17,733 bases of DNA from JBDKTK01 sp039680225 (lineage in GTDB: Bacteria; Desulfobacterota; Syntrophia; Syntrophales; UBA4778): positions 1-17,733 of the forward strand of contig JBDKTK010000190.1 in NCBI GenBank assembly GCA_039680225.1. The letters run 5' to 3'. A program made the translations under genes and the position numbers. Positions within the stretch are counted from its first letter, which is position 1; each line of letters opens with the position of its first letter. The notes beneath the pieces were generated by a model. That model was not told the origin of the DNA, searched no databases, and worked only from the letters and a program-made list of their open reading frames with translations. Of the stretch, positions 5,409 to 12,895 are shown in pieces.

Positions 5409-7337
5409 TTACGAAAACAGGTCGTAAATTTTCGAGATGACCGACGGCAGTTCCGGTTTCTCCGATGATTTCTTTTTTGGCGGTTCCGCAACCTTGGCAG
5501 GTTCCGCTGCCGGCAGTAATACAATCTCTTGCTGCGCCGTTTCTTCGTTTGCTTCCGTTTTTTCTTCTTCGGCAGGCTCCGATTCCGCAGCTTCTGTTCC
5601 GGCATCTGCAGACGACTCCGTACCGGAACCTTCCGCCGGCTTGGGTCCTTTCTTCCTGCGCCTTCGTGTCCGTCTGCGGGACTTCTTGCGGGCGGGCTCT
5701 TCCGGCGTAAGGATTGCTTCTGCAGGAGTTTCTTCCTCTACGCCCTCCTCTGCTGTGGTCTCTTCCCTTTCGGTTTCGGGGAAGACCTCAATCAGAGCTT
5801 CCGAAGGGGCCGGCGCGGCTTTCTTCCTCTGGAGCTTTTGGACAGGCGCCTCCTTGTCCTCCCGCTTTACAAATTCGAACCTCGATTCCCCAAGGTGCAG
5901 ATCGGAATCACTGCAGATGTAAACGGACGTGTCATGGGTTTCCTCAAGGGCAGCGAGTTCCGTCCGCTTCTGATTCAGAAGGTACTCGGCAACCTCTGTG
6001 CAGGCGATTACCTTGATGCATGAGTGGGTCTCTTTGACAATTTCCGATTTGATTTTCCGGAAGAGGCCCAGCGCCGTATATTCAATGGAAGGGATAAGGC
6101 CGCTGCCCTTGCAGTGGGCGCATGTCTTGAAACTGATCTCCTGGATCGTGGACTGCTTCTTCTGCCGGGACAGCTCGATGATGCCGAACTTGGATATCTT
6201 GGACAGCTGGATCCTGGCGCGGTCGAAGCTCAGGGCCTTTTTGAAGGCCTTCTCCAGCTCGCTGTTGTGCCGCTTGTCCTTCATGTCTATGAAGTCGATC
6301 ACGATGAGGCCCCCGAGGTCCCGCAACCGCAGCTGGCGCGCAATCTCTTCGGCGGCTTCCAGGTTGGCCCTGAATGCCGTTTCTTCGACATCCTTCTTGT
6401 TGGAGGCGCGGCCCGAGTTCACGTCGATGGTGATCATGGCCTCCGTCGGGCTGATGATGATGTACCCGCCGGACTTGAGGTTGACCCGCTCCTGGTAGAC
6501 TTCATTGATCTGCTCTTCCAGCTTGAATTTATCAAAGAGGGGGACTTTTTCCTTGTACAGCTTGATCATGTTCACGTTGCGCGGCTGGACGGTCTTCATG
6601 TAATCGCGCATTTTTTTGAACGTGTCCACGTCGTCTACAAGAATTTCATGGATGTCCGGGTTGAGATAATCCCGGAGGGACTTCACGCCGAAATCGCTCT
6701 CCTGGTAAATCAAGGCAGGCGCCTTCGTGGATTCGGACTTGGCCTCGATCGTCTCCCAGAGCCTCAGGAGCTGCTGGTAGTCGCGCGAGAGCTCCTGTTT
6801 CTTGCGGCTCATCCCGGCGGTGCGGATGATCAGTCCCATGCTCTCGTCCTTGTTGATCTGGTCGATCATATCCTTGAGCCGCTTGCGGTCGGTCTCGTCT
6901 TCTATCTTGCGCGAGACCCCGATGCTCGGGCGGTTGGGCATGAGTACCAGGTAGCGTCCCGGCAGGGAGATGAGCGTGGTGAGCATCGCCCCCTTGCGGT
7001 CCTTCTCTTCCCTCTGCACCTGGACGAGGACCTGCTGGCCGATCTTCAGGCCGGGCCTCTTGTGCTTGTGATTGTTATCTCCCTCTTCCCTTTTCTCGAA
7101 ATAGTCGCTGTGGACGTCATGGAGGGGGAGGAAACCGTTCTTTTTCCCGCTGTAATCGACGAAGGCGGCCTGGAGCCCGCGCTCCACCTTCATTATAATT
7201 CCCTTGTAGATGTTCCCGGAGATGGGCTCTTTCGCGCTCATCTGGATGTTGAACTCAGAGAGCTTCGAGTCGGCAATGATCGCCATCCGTTTCTCTTCGC
7301 GTTCGACGGCATTGATCAGCATTCTTTTTTTGTTCAT
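5409..7337 (-). CDS. rng: Ribonuclease E/G family endoribonuclease
   Basis: This single-strand-specific endonuclease acts in rRNA maturation and mRNA turnover. It has 642 residues from the chosen ATG, which begins MNKKRMLINAVE like other RNase G proteins and has AAGGA in the 16-base gap after the upstream gene's stop. An ATG 11 codons earlier would overlap that gene. An S1 RNA-binding domain spans about residues 28-120. The catalytic magnesium ligands appear as Asp305 (ITIDVNSG) and Asp348 (IVIDFIDM), matching RNase E Asp303 and Asp346. The zinc-link is Cys406-x-x-Cys409 in TCAHCKGSG. From about residue 510 the protein becomes a low-complexity tail: an acidic Glu/Ala segment, a very Arg/Lys-rich block (SRRRTRRRRKK), another acidic segment and a short hydrophobic end VISKIYDLFS. 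The tail may bind RNA or partner proteins. Confidence 0.93.
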   Translation of the reverse strand: MNKKRMLINAVEREEKRMAIIADSKLSEFNIQMSAKEPISGNIYKGIIMKVERGLQAAFVDYSGKKNGFLPLHDVHSDYFEKREEGDNNHKHKRPGLKIGQQVLVQVQREEKDRKGAMLTTLISLPGRYLVLMPNRPSIGVSRKIEDETDRKRLKDMIDQINKDESMGLIIRTAGMSRKKQELSRDYQQLLRLWETIEAKSESTKAPALIYQESDFGVKSLRDYLNPDIHEILVDDVDTFKKMRDYMKTVQPRNVNMIKLYKEKVPLFDKFKLEEQINEVYQERVNLKSGGYIIISPTEAMITIDVNSGRASNKKDVEETAFRANLEAAEEIARQLRLRDLGGLIVIDFIDMKDKRHNSELEKAFKKALSFDRARIQLSKISKFGIIELSRQKKQSTIQEISFKTCAHCKGSGLIPSIEYTALGLFRKIKSEIVKETHSCIKVIACTEVAEYLLNQKRTELAALEETHDTSVYICSDSDLHLGESRFEFVKREDKEAPVQKLQRKKAAPAPSEALIEVFPETEREETTAEEGVEEETPAEAILTPEEPARKKSRRRTRRRRKKGPKPAEGSGTESSADAGTEAAESEPAEEEKTEANEETAQQEIVLLPAAEPAKVAEPPKKKSSEKPELPSVISKIYDLFS

Positions 7338-7353
7338 AGATTTCCTTTTTGTT

Positions 7354-7962
7354 TTAAAGAAAATCCGCAACGTCTCCTTTGCCCACTCTTAATACCTGAG
7401 GCACGTCATCGATCAGGCTGATCACACTGGACTGGTCGGAAGCCAGGATCCCGCCGTCGATGACAAGGTCAACGCTGTGCTTGAATTTTCTTTCGATTTC
7501 GAAAGGATCGCTCAGGACCTCGTCCGCTTCAAGTTTGGCGCTGGTGTTGATCAGCGGATGTCCCAGCTCGGTGACGAGAGAAAGGCAGATCTTATTGTCC
7601 GGCACCCTGATCCCCACTGTTCTTCTTTTTGTGAGCAGGATCTTCGGGACCATCCGGGATGCTTCCATTACAAATGTGTACGCGCCGGGCAGCAGCCGGC
7701 GCATTGTCTTGTAGGCGTAATTGGAAACAAGGGCATAATTGCTTATGTCCTTAAGATCGGCACAGATGAAACTGAGCGGCTCTTTCTTGTTTCTCCTTTT
7801 TATTTCGTAAATTTTTTCTATCGCCTGCTTATTGAAGAGGTCGCATCCCATCCCGTACACGGTATCGGTCGGATAGACGATGATCCCTCCTTCTTTCAAA
7901 ACCTCGACTGCTTTCCTGATCAGTCTTAACTGAGGATTTTCGCTGTTTATCGAAAGCATCAT
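7354..7962 (-). CDS. Sua5/YciO/YrdC-family protein, closest to YciO (L-threonylcarbamoyladenylate synthase family)
   Basis: The family makes threonylcarbamoyl-AMP from threonine, bicarbonate and ATP for the t6A37 modification of ANN-reading tRNAs. The protein has 202 residues with PTDTVYGMGC at 31-40 and the basic KRRNKKEPL at 55-63, which resembles the nucleotide-binding KxR and K-P-L positions of TsaC. The overall sequence and length follow E. coli YciO (N-terminal 'NPQ.RLI..AVE...GG.IVYPTD', ending 'GVGDV..FL'). The usual Ser-x-Asn of TsaC/Sua5 is replaced by NTSAK around 138-142, so true synthase activity is uncertain. The gene sits 16 bases upstream of RNase G in an apparent operon. Two adjacent ATG codons open the frame without a clear Shine-Dalgarno. 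Confidence 0.88.
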   Translation of the reverse strand: MMLSINSENPQLRLIRKAVEVLKEGGIIVYPTDTVYGMGCDLFNKQAIEKIYEIKRRNKKEPLSFICADLKDISNYALVSNYAYKTMRRLLPGAYTFVMEASRMVPKILLTKRRTVGIRVPDNKICLSLVTELGHPLINTSAKLEADEVLSDPFEIERKFKHSVDLVIDGGILASDQSSVISLIDDVPQVLRVGKGDVADFL

Positions 7963-8002
7963 GAGGTATTTTCATATCAGCCGTTCTATTAACAATTTAG
8001 GG

Positions 8003-8031
8003 AGTTTAGCAGAGTTCGGGTTGTTAATCAA
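8003..8031 (-). promoter_or_regulatory. Candidate sigma-70 promoter of the yciO-rng operon
   Basis: On the minus strand TTGATT (8031-8026), a 17-base spacer and TAAACT (8008-8003) form a moderate promoter, predicting a start near 7996 and a 34-base leader. Each hexamer matches consensus at four of six positions. Nothing else is evident between here and the leuB terminator. Confidence 0.4.
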
Positions 8032-8110
8032 TTAAGTTTTGATACGCAAGGGGATTATTGGAAGTCCGGGGAAATTTTGAATATTCCTGGTCCGCGGCAT
8101 ATTTCTATAC

Positions 8111-8139
8111 AAAAAGGGGGCGTATTGCATACGCCCCCT
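8111..8139 (-). terminator. Intrinsic terminator after leuB
   Basis: An 11-bp G/C-rich stem (8115-8139) with the 3-base loop TGC is followed on the minus strand by TTTTT, 21 bases after the leuB stop. The stem, GGGGCGTAT with its complement, is nearly the same as the palindrome at 11035-11062. Confidence 0.88.
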
Positions 8140-8159
8140 GCCTTTCAGGCAAGTCAAAA

Positions 8160-9221
8160 CTATTCCTTCACATACCGCGTGACCAGGTCGCCGACCTCCT
8201 TTGTGCCCATTCCCATTTTGCCGGCGTCCAGACTCTTTAAATCCTTCTGAAGGGCCTTCTTCACGGCGTTGAGGATGCGGGCTGCCGCCTTGTCTTCGCC
8301 GAGATGCTCCAGCATCATCTGCGCCGAGCAGATCGCGGCCAGGGGATTGATCTTGTTGAGGCCGGTGTATTTCGGGGCCGAGCCGCCGATGGGCTCGAAC
8401 ATCGAGGTCCCTTCGGGGTTGATGTTCCCGCCCGCGGCAATGCCCATGCCGCCCTGGATCATGGCGCCCAGGTCCGTGATGATGTCGCCGAACATGTTGT
8501 CCGTGACGATCACGTCGAAAAACTCCGGGTTCTTGACCATCCACATGCAGATGGCGTCGACATGGGCGTAATCGGTCTGGACATCGGGATAATCGGGGGC
8601 GCACTCGTTGAAGACCCGCTGCCACAAGTCGAAGGCATAGGTCAGGACATTGGTCTTGCCGCACAGGGTGAGCTTCTTTCTCCGGTTGAGCTTCCGGCAA
8701 TATTTGAAGGCAAAGCGGATGCAGCGCTCGACCCCCTTGCGCGTGTTTATGGACTCCTGGACCGCGACCTCATCGGGGCTCCCCTTTTTCAGGAAACCGC
8801 CGCTTCCCGCGTAGAGGCCCTCGGTATTTTCCCTGACCACGGTGAAATCGATGTCCTCGGGCCTTTTGTCTCTCAGCGGGGTATAGACCCCCGGGAACAG
8901 CACGACGGGCCTGAGATTGATGTACAGATCCAGCTCGAAACGGAGCTTCAGCAGCACGCCCGTTTCGAGGATGCCGGGCTTCACATCGGGGTGCCCGATG
9001 GCGCCGAGCAGGATGGCATTGAGCTGCCGCAGTTCGGACAGCACGGAATTGGGGACAAGCTCGCCTTTTTTCAGATAGCGCTCGCCGCCCAGGTCGTAAT
9101 GCACCAGGTTAAAATCAAGGCCCTCGGCCTCAGCCGCCGCCTGCAACACCTTCACCGCCTCCGCCGTAACCTCCGGCCCTGTCCCGTCTCCCGGAATGAC
9201 ACCGACATCGTATTTGTTCAT
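8160..9221 (-). CDS. leuB: 3-isopropylmalate dehydrogenase
   Basis: LeuB oxidatively decarboxylates 3-isopropylmalate to 2-oxoisocaproate with NAD; in this operon it would also act on 3-methylmalate to give 2-oxobutyrate for isoleucine. The protein has 353 residues, full length for the family. Seen: GDGTGPE at 11-17, substrate-binding Arg94 (LRFELDLY), Arg104 (NLRP) and Arg130 (VVRENTEG), catalytic Tyr137 (GLYAG) and Lys189 (CGKTN), metal ligands Asp222, Asp246 and Asp250 (DNMFGDIITD), and the GGSAPKYTG cofactor loop. The start overlaps the leuD stop by one base (TGATG), with AGAGG upstream, so translation is probably coupled. A tartrate, isocitrate or homoisocitrate dehydrogenase is the main alternative; the leu neighbours argue against it. 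Confidence 0.92.
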   Translation of the reverse strand: MNKYDVGVIPGDGTGPEVTAEAVKVLQAAAEAEGLDFNLVHYDLGGERYLKKGELVPNSVLSELRQLNAILLGAIGHPDVKPGILETGVLLKLRFELDLYINLRPVVLFPGVYTPLRDKRPEDIDFTVVRENTEGLYAGSGGFLKKGSPDEVAVQESINTRKGVERCIRFAFKYCRKLNRRKKLTLCGKTNVLTYAFDLWQRVFNECAPDYPDVQTDYAHVDAICMWMVKNPEFFDVIVTDNMFGDIITDLGAMIQGGMGIAAGGNINPEGTSMFEPIGGSAPKYTGLNKINPLAAICSAQMMLEHLGEDKAAARILNAVKKALQKDLKSLDAGKMGMGTKEVGDLVTRYVKE

Positions 9222-9727
9222 CAGACCCTCTTCTCTTTTTGTATTTTGTTCTTCTTGATGTATTCAACCAGTCCGCCTGATTCCACGAGCTTCTGCATGA
9301 ACTCCGGGATGGGGCGGGCCCGAATGGTTTCCCCGGTCTCGAGACTCTTTATCGAGCCCTTCGCGAGATCGACCTGGAGGCGCTCCCCGTCCCTGATCCT
9401 CTCGCAAGCCTCAGCCGATTCCAGCAGCGGCAGCCCGATGTTGAAGGCGTTGCGGTAAAATATCCGGGCGAAGCTGGCGGCTATTACCACGCTCACCCCC
9501 GCCGACTTGATGGCCAGGGGCGCGTGCTCGCGCGAGGAGCCGCAGCCGAAATTCCTGCCGGCGACAATCACATCGCCCGGCGAAATCTCTTTCGGGAATT
9601 CCGGCCGGAAGTCAAGGAAGCACACCTTCGCCAGTTCCTGCCCTGAGGACAAATTTAAAAACCGGGCGGGTAAAATCAAATCGGTATCTATATCGTCGCC
9701 GAATTTCCAGGCTCTGCCTTTTGTCAT
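9221..9727 (-). CDS. leuD: 3-isopropylmalate dehydratase small subunit
   Basis: LeuD supplies the swivel domain of isopropylmalate isomerase and works with LeuC to convert 2-isopropylmalate or citramalate to its 3-isomer. It has 168 residues, normal for the ~165-residue family. Seen: KFGDDIDTDLILPARFL near the N-terminus, then VAGRNFGCGSSREHAPLAIK, the hallmark substrate loop. The ATG at 9727 is chosen over in-frame ATGs further up because AAGGAG lies eight bases before it and overlaps the leuC stop, and because homologues start with this segment. The gap to leuC is 13 bases and the gene overlaps leuB by one base. Confidence 0.94.
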   Translation of the reverse strand: MTKGRAWKFGDDIDTDLILPARFLNLSSGQELAKVCFLDFRPEFPKEISPGDVIVAGRNFGCGSSREHAPLAIKSAGVSVVIAASFARIFYRNAFNIGLPLLESAEACERIRDGERLQVDLAKGSIKSLETGETIRARPIPEFMQKLVESGGLVEYIKKNKIQKEKRV

Positions 9728-9740
9728 AATTTGAACTCCT

Positions 9741-11000
9741 TCATAGATCATCCGGTCCGGCAATCCGGCCGAGGATGGCCGATGCCGCCGCAACCTGCGG
9801 GTTGGCCAGATAGACTTCGCTCTTGAGATGCCCCATCCTGCCCAGGAAATTCCTGTTGGTCGTGGCCAGGGCCCGTTCTCCTTCCGCCAGGAGACCCATG
9901 TGCCCCCCGAGGCAGGGACCGCAGCACGGGGGACCGATCACCGCTCCCGCATCCAGGAAGGTTTCTATCAAGCCTTCCTTCAGCGCCCGCCGATAGATGT
10001 CCGGGGTGGAAGGGATGACGATGAGGCGCAATCCCGCAAAAGCCCTTCTGCCTTTCAGTATCTGTGCGGCGTCGCGCAGGTCCTCCAGCCAGCCGTTCGT
10101 GCAGGAGCCGATGAATACCTGGTCGAGATTGACCTTTCCCGCCTGCGAGAGCGGCCGGACATTGGCCGGGGAGCTGGGGAATGCTATCTGCGGCTCCATG
10201 CCGGAGACATCGATCTCGATGATCTTTTTATAACGGGCATCCTTGTCGCTCTTCAGATCGACCTGTTTCCAGTCCGAGCGCTCCCGCATGAATTTGAACG
10301 TCGTCTCATCCGGCTCAAAAATGCCGTTCTTCGCCCCGGCCTCGATGGCCATATTTGCCATGGTGAACCGGTGGTTCATGGGCAGGGCCGATACGGCCTC
10401 GCCGGAAAATTCCATGGTGCTGTAGAGCGCCCCTTCGACTCCGATCATCCCGATCGTCTTCAGCACGAGGTCTTTGCCGCCCACCCAGGGACGGGGCCTG
10501 CCGTTGTAGTTGATCCTGATCGTGGGAGGGACCCTGAGCCAGATCTCGCCGGTCGCCATTACCGCGGCCAGGTCGGTGCTTCCCACCCCGGTCGAGAAGG
10601 CCCCGAGGGCCCCGTAAGTGCAGGTGTGGCTGTCGGCCCCGATAACAACCTGGCCCGGCGCGACGAGCCCTTTTTCGGGCAGCAGCACGTGGCCGATCCC
10701 GGATTCGCCCACTTCATAATAATGCTTCAGGTTCTGTTCCCGGGCAAACTCCCGCATCAGCTTGGCCTGCTGGGCCGACTGGACGTCTTTGTTGGGGACG
10801 AAGTGGTCGGCGACGAGCGCGACCTTTTCGGAATCGAAGACATGTTCCGCACCGATTTGCCTGAACACTTCGATAGCGATGGGGGCTGTCACATCATGGG
10901 CGAACGCCAGGTCCACCTTCGCTTCGATCAGGTCGCCCGGAGCAACCTCATTCAGGCCCGCATGTTCCGCCAGAATTTTTTCCGTTAATGTCATCGGCAT
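9741..11000 (-). CDS. leuC: 3-isopropylmalate dehydratase large subunit
   Basis: LeuC is the aconitase-fold, 4Fe-4S subunit of isopropylmalate isomerase. At 419 residues it belongs to the shorter LeuC/homoaconitase class found in archaea and many anaerobes rather than the ~466-residue E. coli type. Seen: GADSHTCTYGALGAFSTGVG near 121-140, and cluster ligands Cys300 (GSCTNG), Cys360 and Cys363 (PPCCGPCLGG). An AGGTG nine bases before the first ATG supports that start. The operon position after cimA suggests it processes citramalate as well as isopropylmalate. Confidence 0.93.
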   Translation of the reverse strand: MPMTLTEKILAEHAGLNEVAPGDLIEAKVDLAFAHDVTAPIAIEVFRQIGAEHVFDSEKVALVADHFVPNKDVQSAQQAKLMREFAREQNLKHYYEVGESGIGHVLLPEKGLVAPGQVVIGADSHTCTYGALGAFSTGVGSTDLAAVMATGEIWLRVPPTIRINYNGRPRPWVGGKDLVLKTIGMIGVEGALYSTMEFSGEAVSALPMNHRFTMANMAIEAGAKNGIFEPDETTFKFMRERSDWKQVDLKSDKDARYKKIIEIDVSGMEPQIAFPSSPANVRPLSQAGKVNLDQVFIGSCTNGWLEDLRDAAQILKGRRAFAGLRLIVIPSTPDIYRRALKEGLIETFLDAGAVIGPPCCGPCLGGHMGLLAEGERALATTNRNFLGRMGHLKSEVYLANPQVAAASAILGRIAGPDDL

Positions 11001-11034
11001 AAATCAATTCACCTGTAATGTTTCATTTTCAACA

Positions 11035-11062
11035 GCAGGGGCGTATTGCAATACGCCCCTGC
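11035..11062. repeat. 28-bp perfect palindrome between cimA and leuC
   Basis: Two 14-base arms (GCAGGGGCGTATTG and its exact complement) abut with no spacer. In RNA this forms a very stable hairpin 21 bases after the cimA stop, but no T run follows on either strand, so it is not an ordinary terminator. It could stabilise or process the cimA transcript or be a small repetitive palindromic element. The leuB terminator has nearly the same stem. Confidence 0.7.
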
Positions 11063-11083
11063 AAAGATTTCCAATAGGACTCT

Positions 11084-12685
11084 TCAGTGCCTGCTGTTGC
11101 CGTTCCTGTTCAATTTATCCTTGCTCAGCTTGTAATTGATACTGTCGACGAGGGCCTGCCAGCTCGCCTCTATCATATTTCCCGATACGCCTATTGTGCT
11201 CCAGACCTCGTCCTGGTCCCGCGATTCGATCCAGACCCTGACCTTTGCGGCCGTCCCGTCGCTGCCGTCCACTATGCCGACTTTGAAGTCGATAAGGTGC
11301 ACCTCTTTAATCTGGGGGTAGAAGGTTGTCAATGCCTTTCTGAGCGCATTATCAAGGGCGTTTATCGGGCCGTTCCCTTCCGCGGCCGTAATTTCCTCAT
11401 CGTCGCCGGCCGAGATCTTGATAGTCGCCTGGGACTTGGCGTCCCCGTTCTTCGTCTTCTCAATCATAACCCGGAAACTTTCCAGGTTGAAGGGCTCAAT
11501 GAATTCTCCATTAGCTTTTTTGATGAGGAGGGCGAGGGAACCGTCGGCGGCGTCAAATGTATACCCGTTGTCTTCGAGCCTTTTTATCTCCTGGACGATC
11601 TTCGAGCTCTGGTTCTCCTTGCTTCCGAGCGACAAACCCATTTCCTGCGCCTTGTATTCTATGTTGCTCTTGCCCGCCAGATCGGAAACCAGGACGCGCC
11701 GCTGGTTGCCAACCAGTTCCGGCGCAATATGTTCGTAGGCTTCCGTCTTCTTCAGGACGGCATTGACGTGCACGCCGCCCTTGTGGGCGAAGGCGCTTTT
11801 GCCCACGAACGGCCGGGAATTAAGCGGGGGAATGTTGGCGATGTCGCTGACAAAAAGCGATACGTTCGTGAGCTGGCGGATCGATTCGGGGTCCAGGCAT
11901 TTCCTCCCCATCTTGAGCTGCAGGTTTCCTATGATGGGTATGAGGTCTGCATTTCCGCACCTTTCCCCGTAGCCGTTGATAGTGCCCTGGACCATTCTGG
12001 CGCCTTCTGTGCAGGCCGCCAGGGAGTTGGCCACGGCGAGCCCGCCGTCGTTGTGGGCGTGGATGCCCATCTTGCCGGGGGGCACGATATCTGAAACGTC
12101 CCTGATTATTTGCCTGAGTTCGTCGGGAAGCGTCCCGCCGTTCGTGTCGCAAAGGACGATCATTTCCGCCCCGGCATCAACAGCCGTCTTGACAGTCATC
12201 CGTGCATAGGAGCGGTTCCTCTTGTACCCGTCAAAGAAATGCTCCGCGTCGTATATGACTTCCCTGCCTTGCGATTTCAGGTATTCAATGCTGTCGCGGA
12301 TCATGGAAAGGTTCTCTTCCAGCTCGATGCCGAGGACGTCTGTTACATGCAGGTCCCAGGTCTTCCCGAAGATCGTCACCGTCGGGGTGCCGGCGTTAAT
12401 GAGCGCGGCGATGTTCGCACATTCATCGGGCCGGGTATAACATTTCCGGGTGCTCCCGAAAGCCGCGAGCCGGGCGTGCTTGAAATTCACCTTCCGGGCC
12501 AGTTCGAAAAACCGCATGTCTTTGGGATTCGAACCCGGCCAGCCGCCTTCGATATAATGGAAGCCCAGTTCATCGAGTTTTCTGGCGACGCGCAACTTCT
12601 CCTCGGCGGAAAAATTTACCTGCTCCCCCTGGGTCCCGTCCCGCAGGGTGGTGTCATACAAGATGACGTCCCGTCCGTGTTCCAT
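11084..12685 (-). CDS. cimA: (R)-citramalate synthase
   Basis: CimA condenses pyruvate with acetyl-CoA to citramalate, the first step of the threonine-independent route to isoleucine. It has 533 residues. An HMGL-type TIM barrel opens with LYDTTLRDGTQGE (Asp11 metal ligand, Arg15 substrate contact), has GGWPGSNPKD at 47-56, which sets CimA apart from most LeuA proteins, and the metal-binding HAHND at 209-213. The LeuA-type allosteric dimer domain occupies roughly residues 400-520 (TIKISAGDDEEITAAEGNGPINALDNALRK region). AAGGA stands seven bases before the ATG. The gene is first in the cimA-leuCDB unit and lies behind an isoleucine-codon attenuator, which independently supports the isoleucine role. 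2-Isopropylmalate synthase is the alternative. Confidence 0.93.
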   Translation of the reverse strand: MEHGRDVILYDTTLRDGTQGEQVNFSAEEKLRVARKLDELGFHYIEGGWPGSNPKDMRFFELARKVNFKHARLAAFGSTRKCYTRPDECANIAALINAGTPTVTIFGKTWDLHVTDVLGIELEENLSMIRDSIEYLKSQGREVIYDAEHFFDGYKRNRSYARMTVKTAVDAGAEMIVLCDTNGGTLPDELRQIIRDVSDIVPPGKMGIHAHNDGGLAVANSLAACTEGARMVQGTINGYGERCGNADLIPIIGNLQLKMGRKCLDPESIRQLTNVSLFVSDIANIPPLNSRPFVGKSAFAHKGGVHVNAVLKKTEAYEHIAPELVGNQRRVLVSDLAGKSNIEYKAQEMGLSLGSKENQSSKIVQEIKRLEDNGYTFDAADGSLALLIKKANGEFIEPFNLESFRVMIEKTKNGDAKSQATIKISAGDDEEITAAEGNGPINALDNALRKALTTFYPQIKEVHLIDFKVGIVDGSDGTAAKVRVWIESRDQDEVWSTIGVSGNMIEASWQALVDSINYKLSKDKLNRNGNSRH

Positions 12686-12711
12686 TTACTTTTCCTTTTT
12701 GTTGGATTAAC

Positions 12712-12745
12712 AAAAAAGGCCGTTATCTCCTGATAACGGCCTTTT
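12712..12745 (-). terminator. Attenuator terminator in the cimA leader
   Basis: A 14-bp stem (AAAAGGCCGTTATC and its complement) with a 4-base loop ends in six T on the minus strand, 27 bases before the cimA ATG. Because it stands between the promoter and cimA, it is a conditional terminator rather than an operon end. Confidence 0.88.
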
Positions 12746-12771
12746 GATTCTTATGTCACATTACACCATTA

Positions 12772-12837
12772 TCAGGCCCGGGTATGTCCCTCCCGTATAA
12801 TTATGCCGATAATAATGGAGATAATGTTCAAGCCCAT
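12772..12837 (-). CDS. Isoleucine-rich leader peptide of the cimA operon
   Basis: This 21-codon frame has eight isoleucines, in clusters of two, three and three, using ATT, ATC and ATA. The remainder includes Met-Gly-Leu-Asn at the start and a short polar end (REGHTRA) before TGA. AGGA lies four bases before the ATG, and the predicted transcription start is about 23 bases upstream. Its job would be to report the level of charged tRNA-Ile by ribosome pausing, not to act as a protein. Leucine appears once and valine not at all, so the signal is specifically isoleucine. Confidence 0.85.
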   Translation of the reverse strand: MGLNIISIIIGIIIREGHTRA

Positions 12838-12866
12838 TTATCCTGTTTCCCGACTGATTTCCCTTT

Positions 12867-12895
12867 CCTATAATTCGTAACGACCTTTTTGTCAA
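12867..12895 (-). promoter_or_regulatory. Sigma-70 promoter of the cimA-leuCDB operon
   Basis: On the minus strand a perfect TTGACA (12895-12890), a 17-base spacer and TATAGG (12872-12867) predict a start near 12860. It lies just after the VOC gene stop and ahead of the leader peptide, as required for attenuation. Confidence 0.7.

Larger units (their letters stand above)
12712..12860 (-). ncRNA. Isoleucine-responsive transcription-attenuation leader of cimA-leuCDB
   Basis: Three mutually exclusive stems can be drawn on the minus strand. Region 1 (12812-12818, CCATTAT, inside the Ile codons) pairs with region 2 (12766-12776, CCTGATAATGG, overlapping the leader stop). Region 2 alternatively pairs over 11 bp, one of them G-U, with region 3 (12729-12739, CCGTTATCAGG). 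Region 3 otherwise pairs with region 4 to form the terminator. Ribosome stalling on Ile codons would free region 2, form 2:3 and permit transcription; completion of the peptide would cover region 2 and allow termination. This is the classical trp/ilv attenuation layout; its operation here is inference. Confidence 0.82.

Noticed and set aside
6024..7421. Long plus-strand open frame (465 codons) opposite RNase G
   Set aside because: It is antisense to a gene with intact catalytic motifs. Its product is a low-complexity Leu/Val/Asp/His-rich string typical of the shadow of a G/C-rich gene.
8304..9458. Plus-strand open frame of 384 codons opposite leuB/leuD
   Set aside because: It spans two well-supported genes on the other strand and shows no family motif.
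9828..10988. Plus-strand open frame of 386 codons opposite leuC
   Set aside because: It is a shadow frame of leuC, with no recognisable domain and no ribosome site; leuC carries all cluster ligands.
11035..11062. Intrinsic terminator after cimA
   Set aside because: A perfect hairpin but with no T run on the minus strand; the gap to leuC is short and leuC belongs to the same pathway.
12712..12745. Terminator belonging to the upstream VOC gene
   Set aside because: It lies about 180 bases past the VOC stop, downstream of a sigma-70 promoter and a leader peptide, so a conditional terminator of cimA fits better, although it could also stop VOC read-through.
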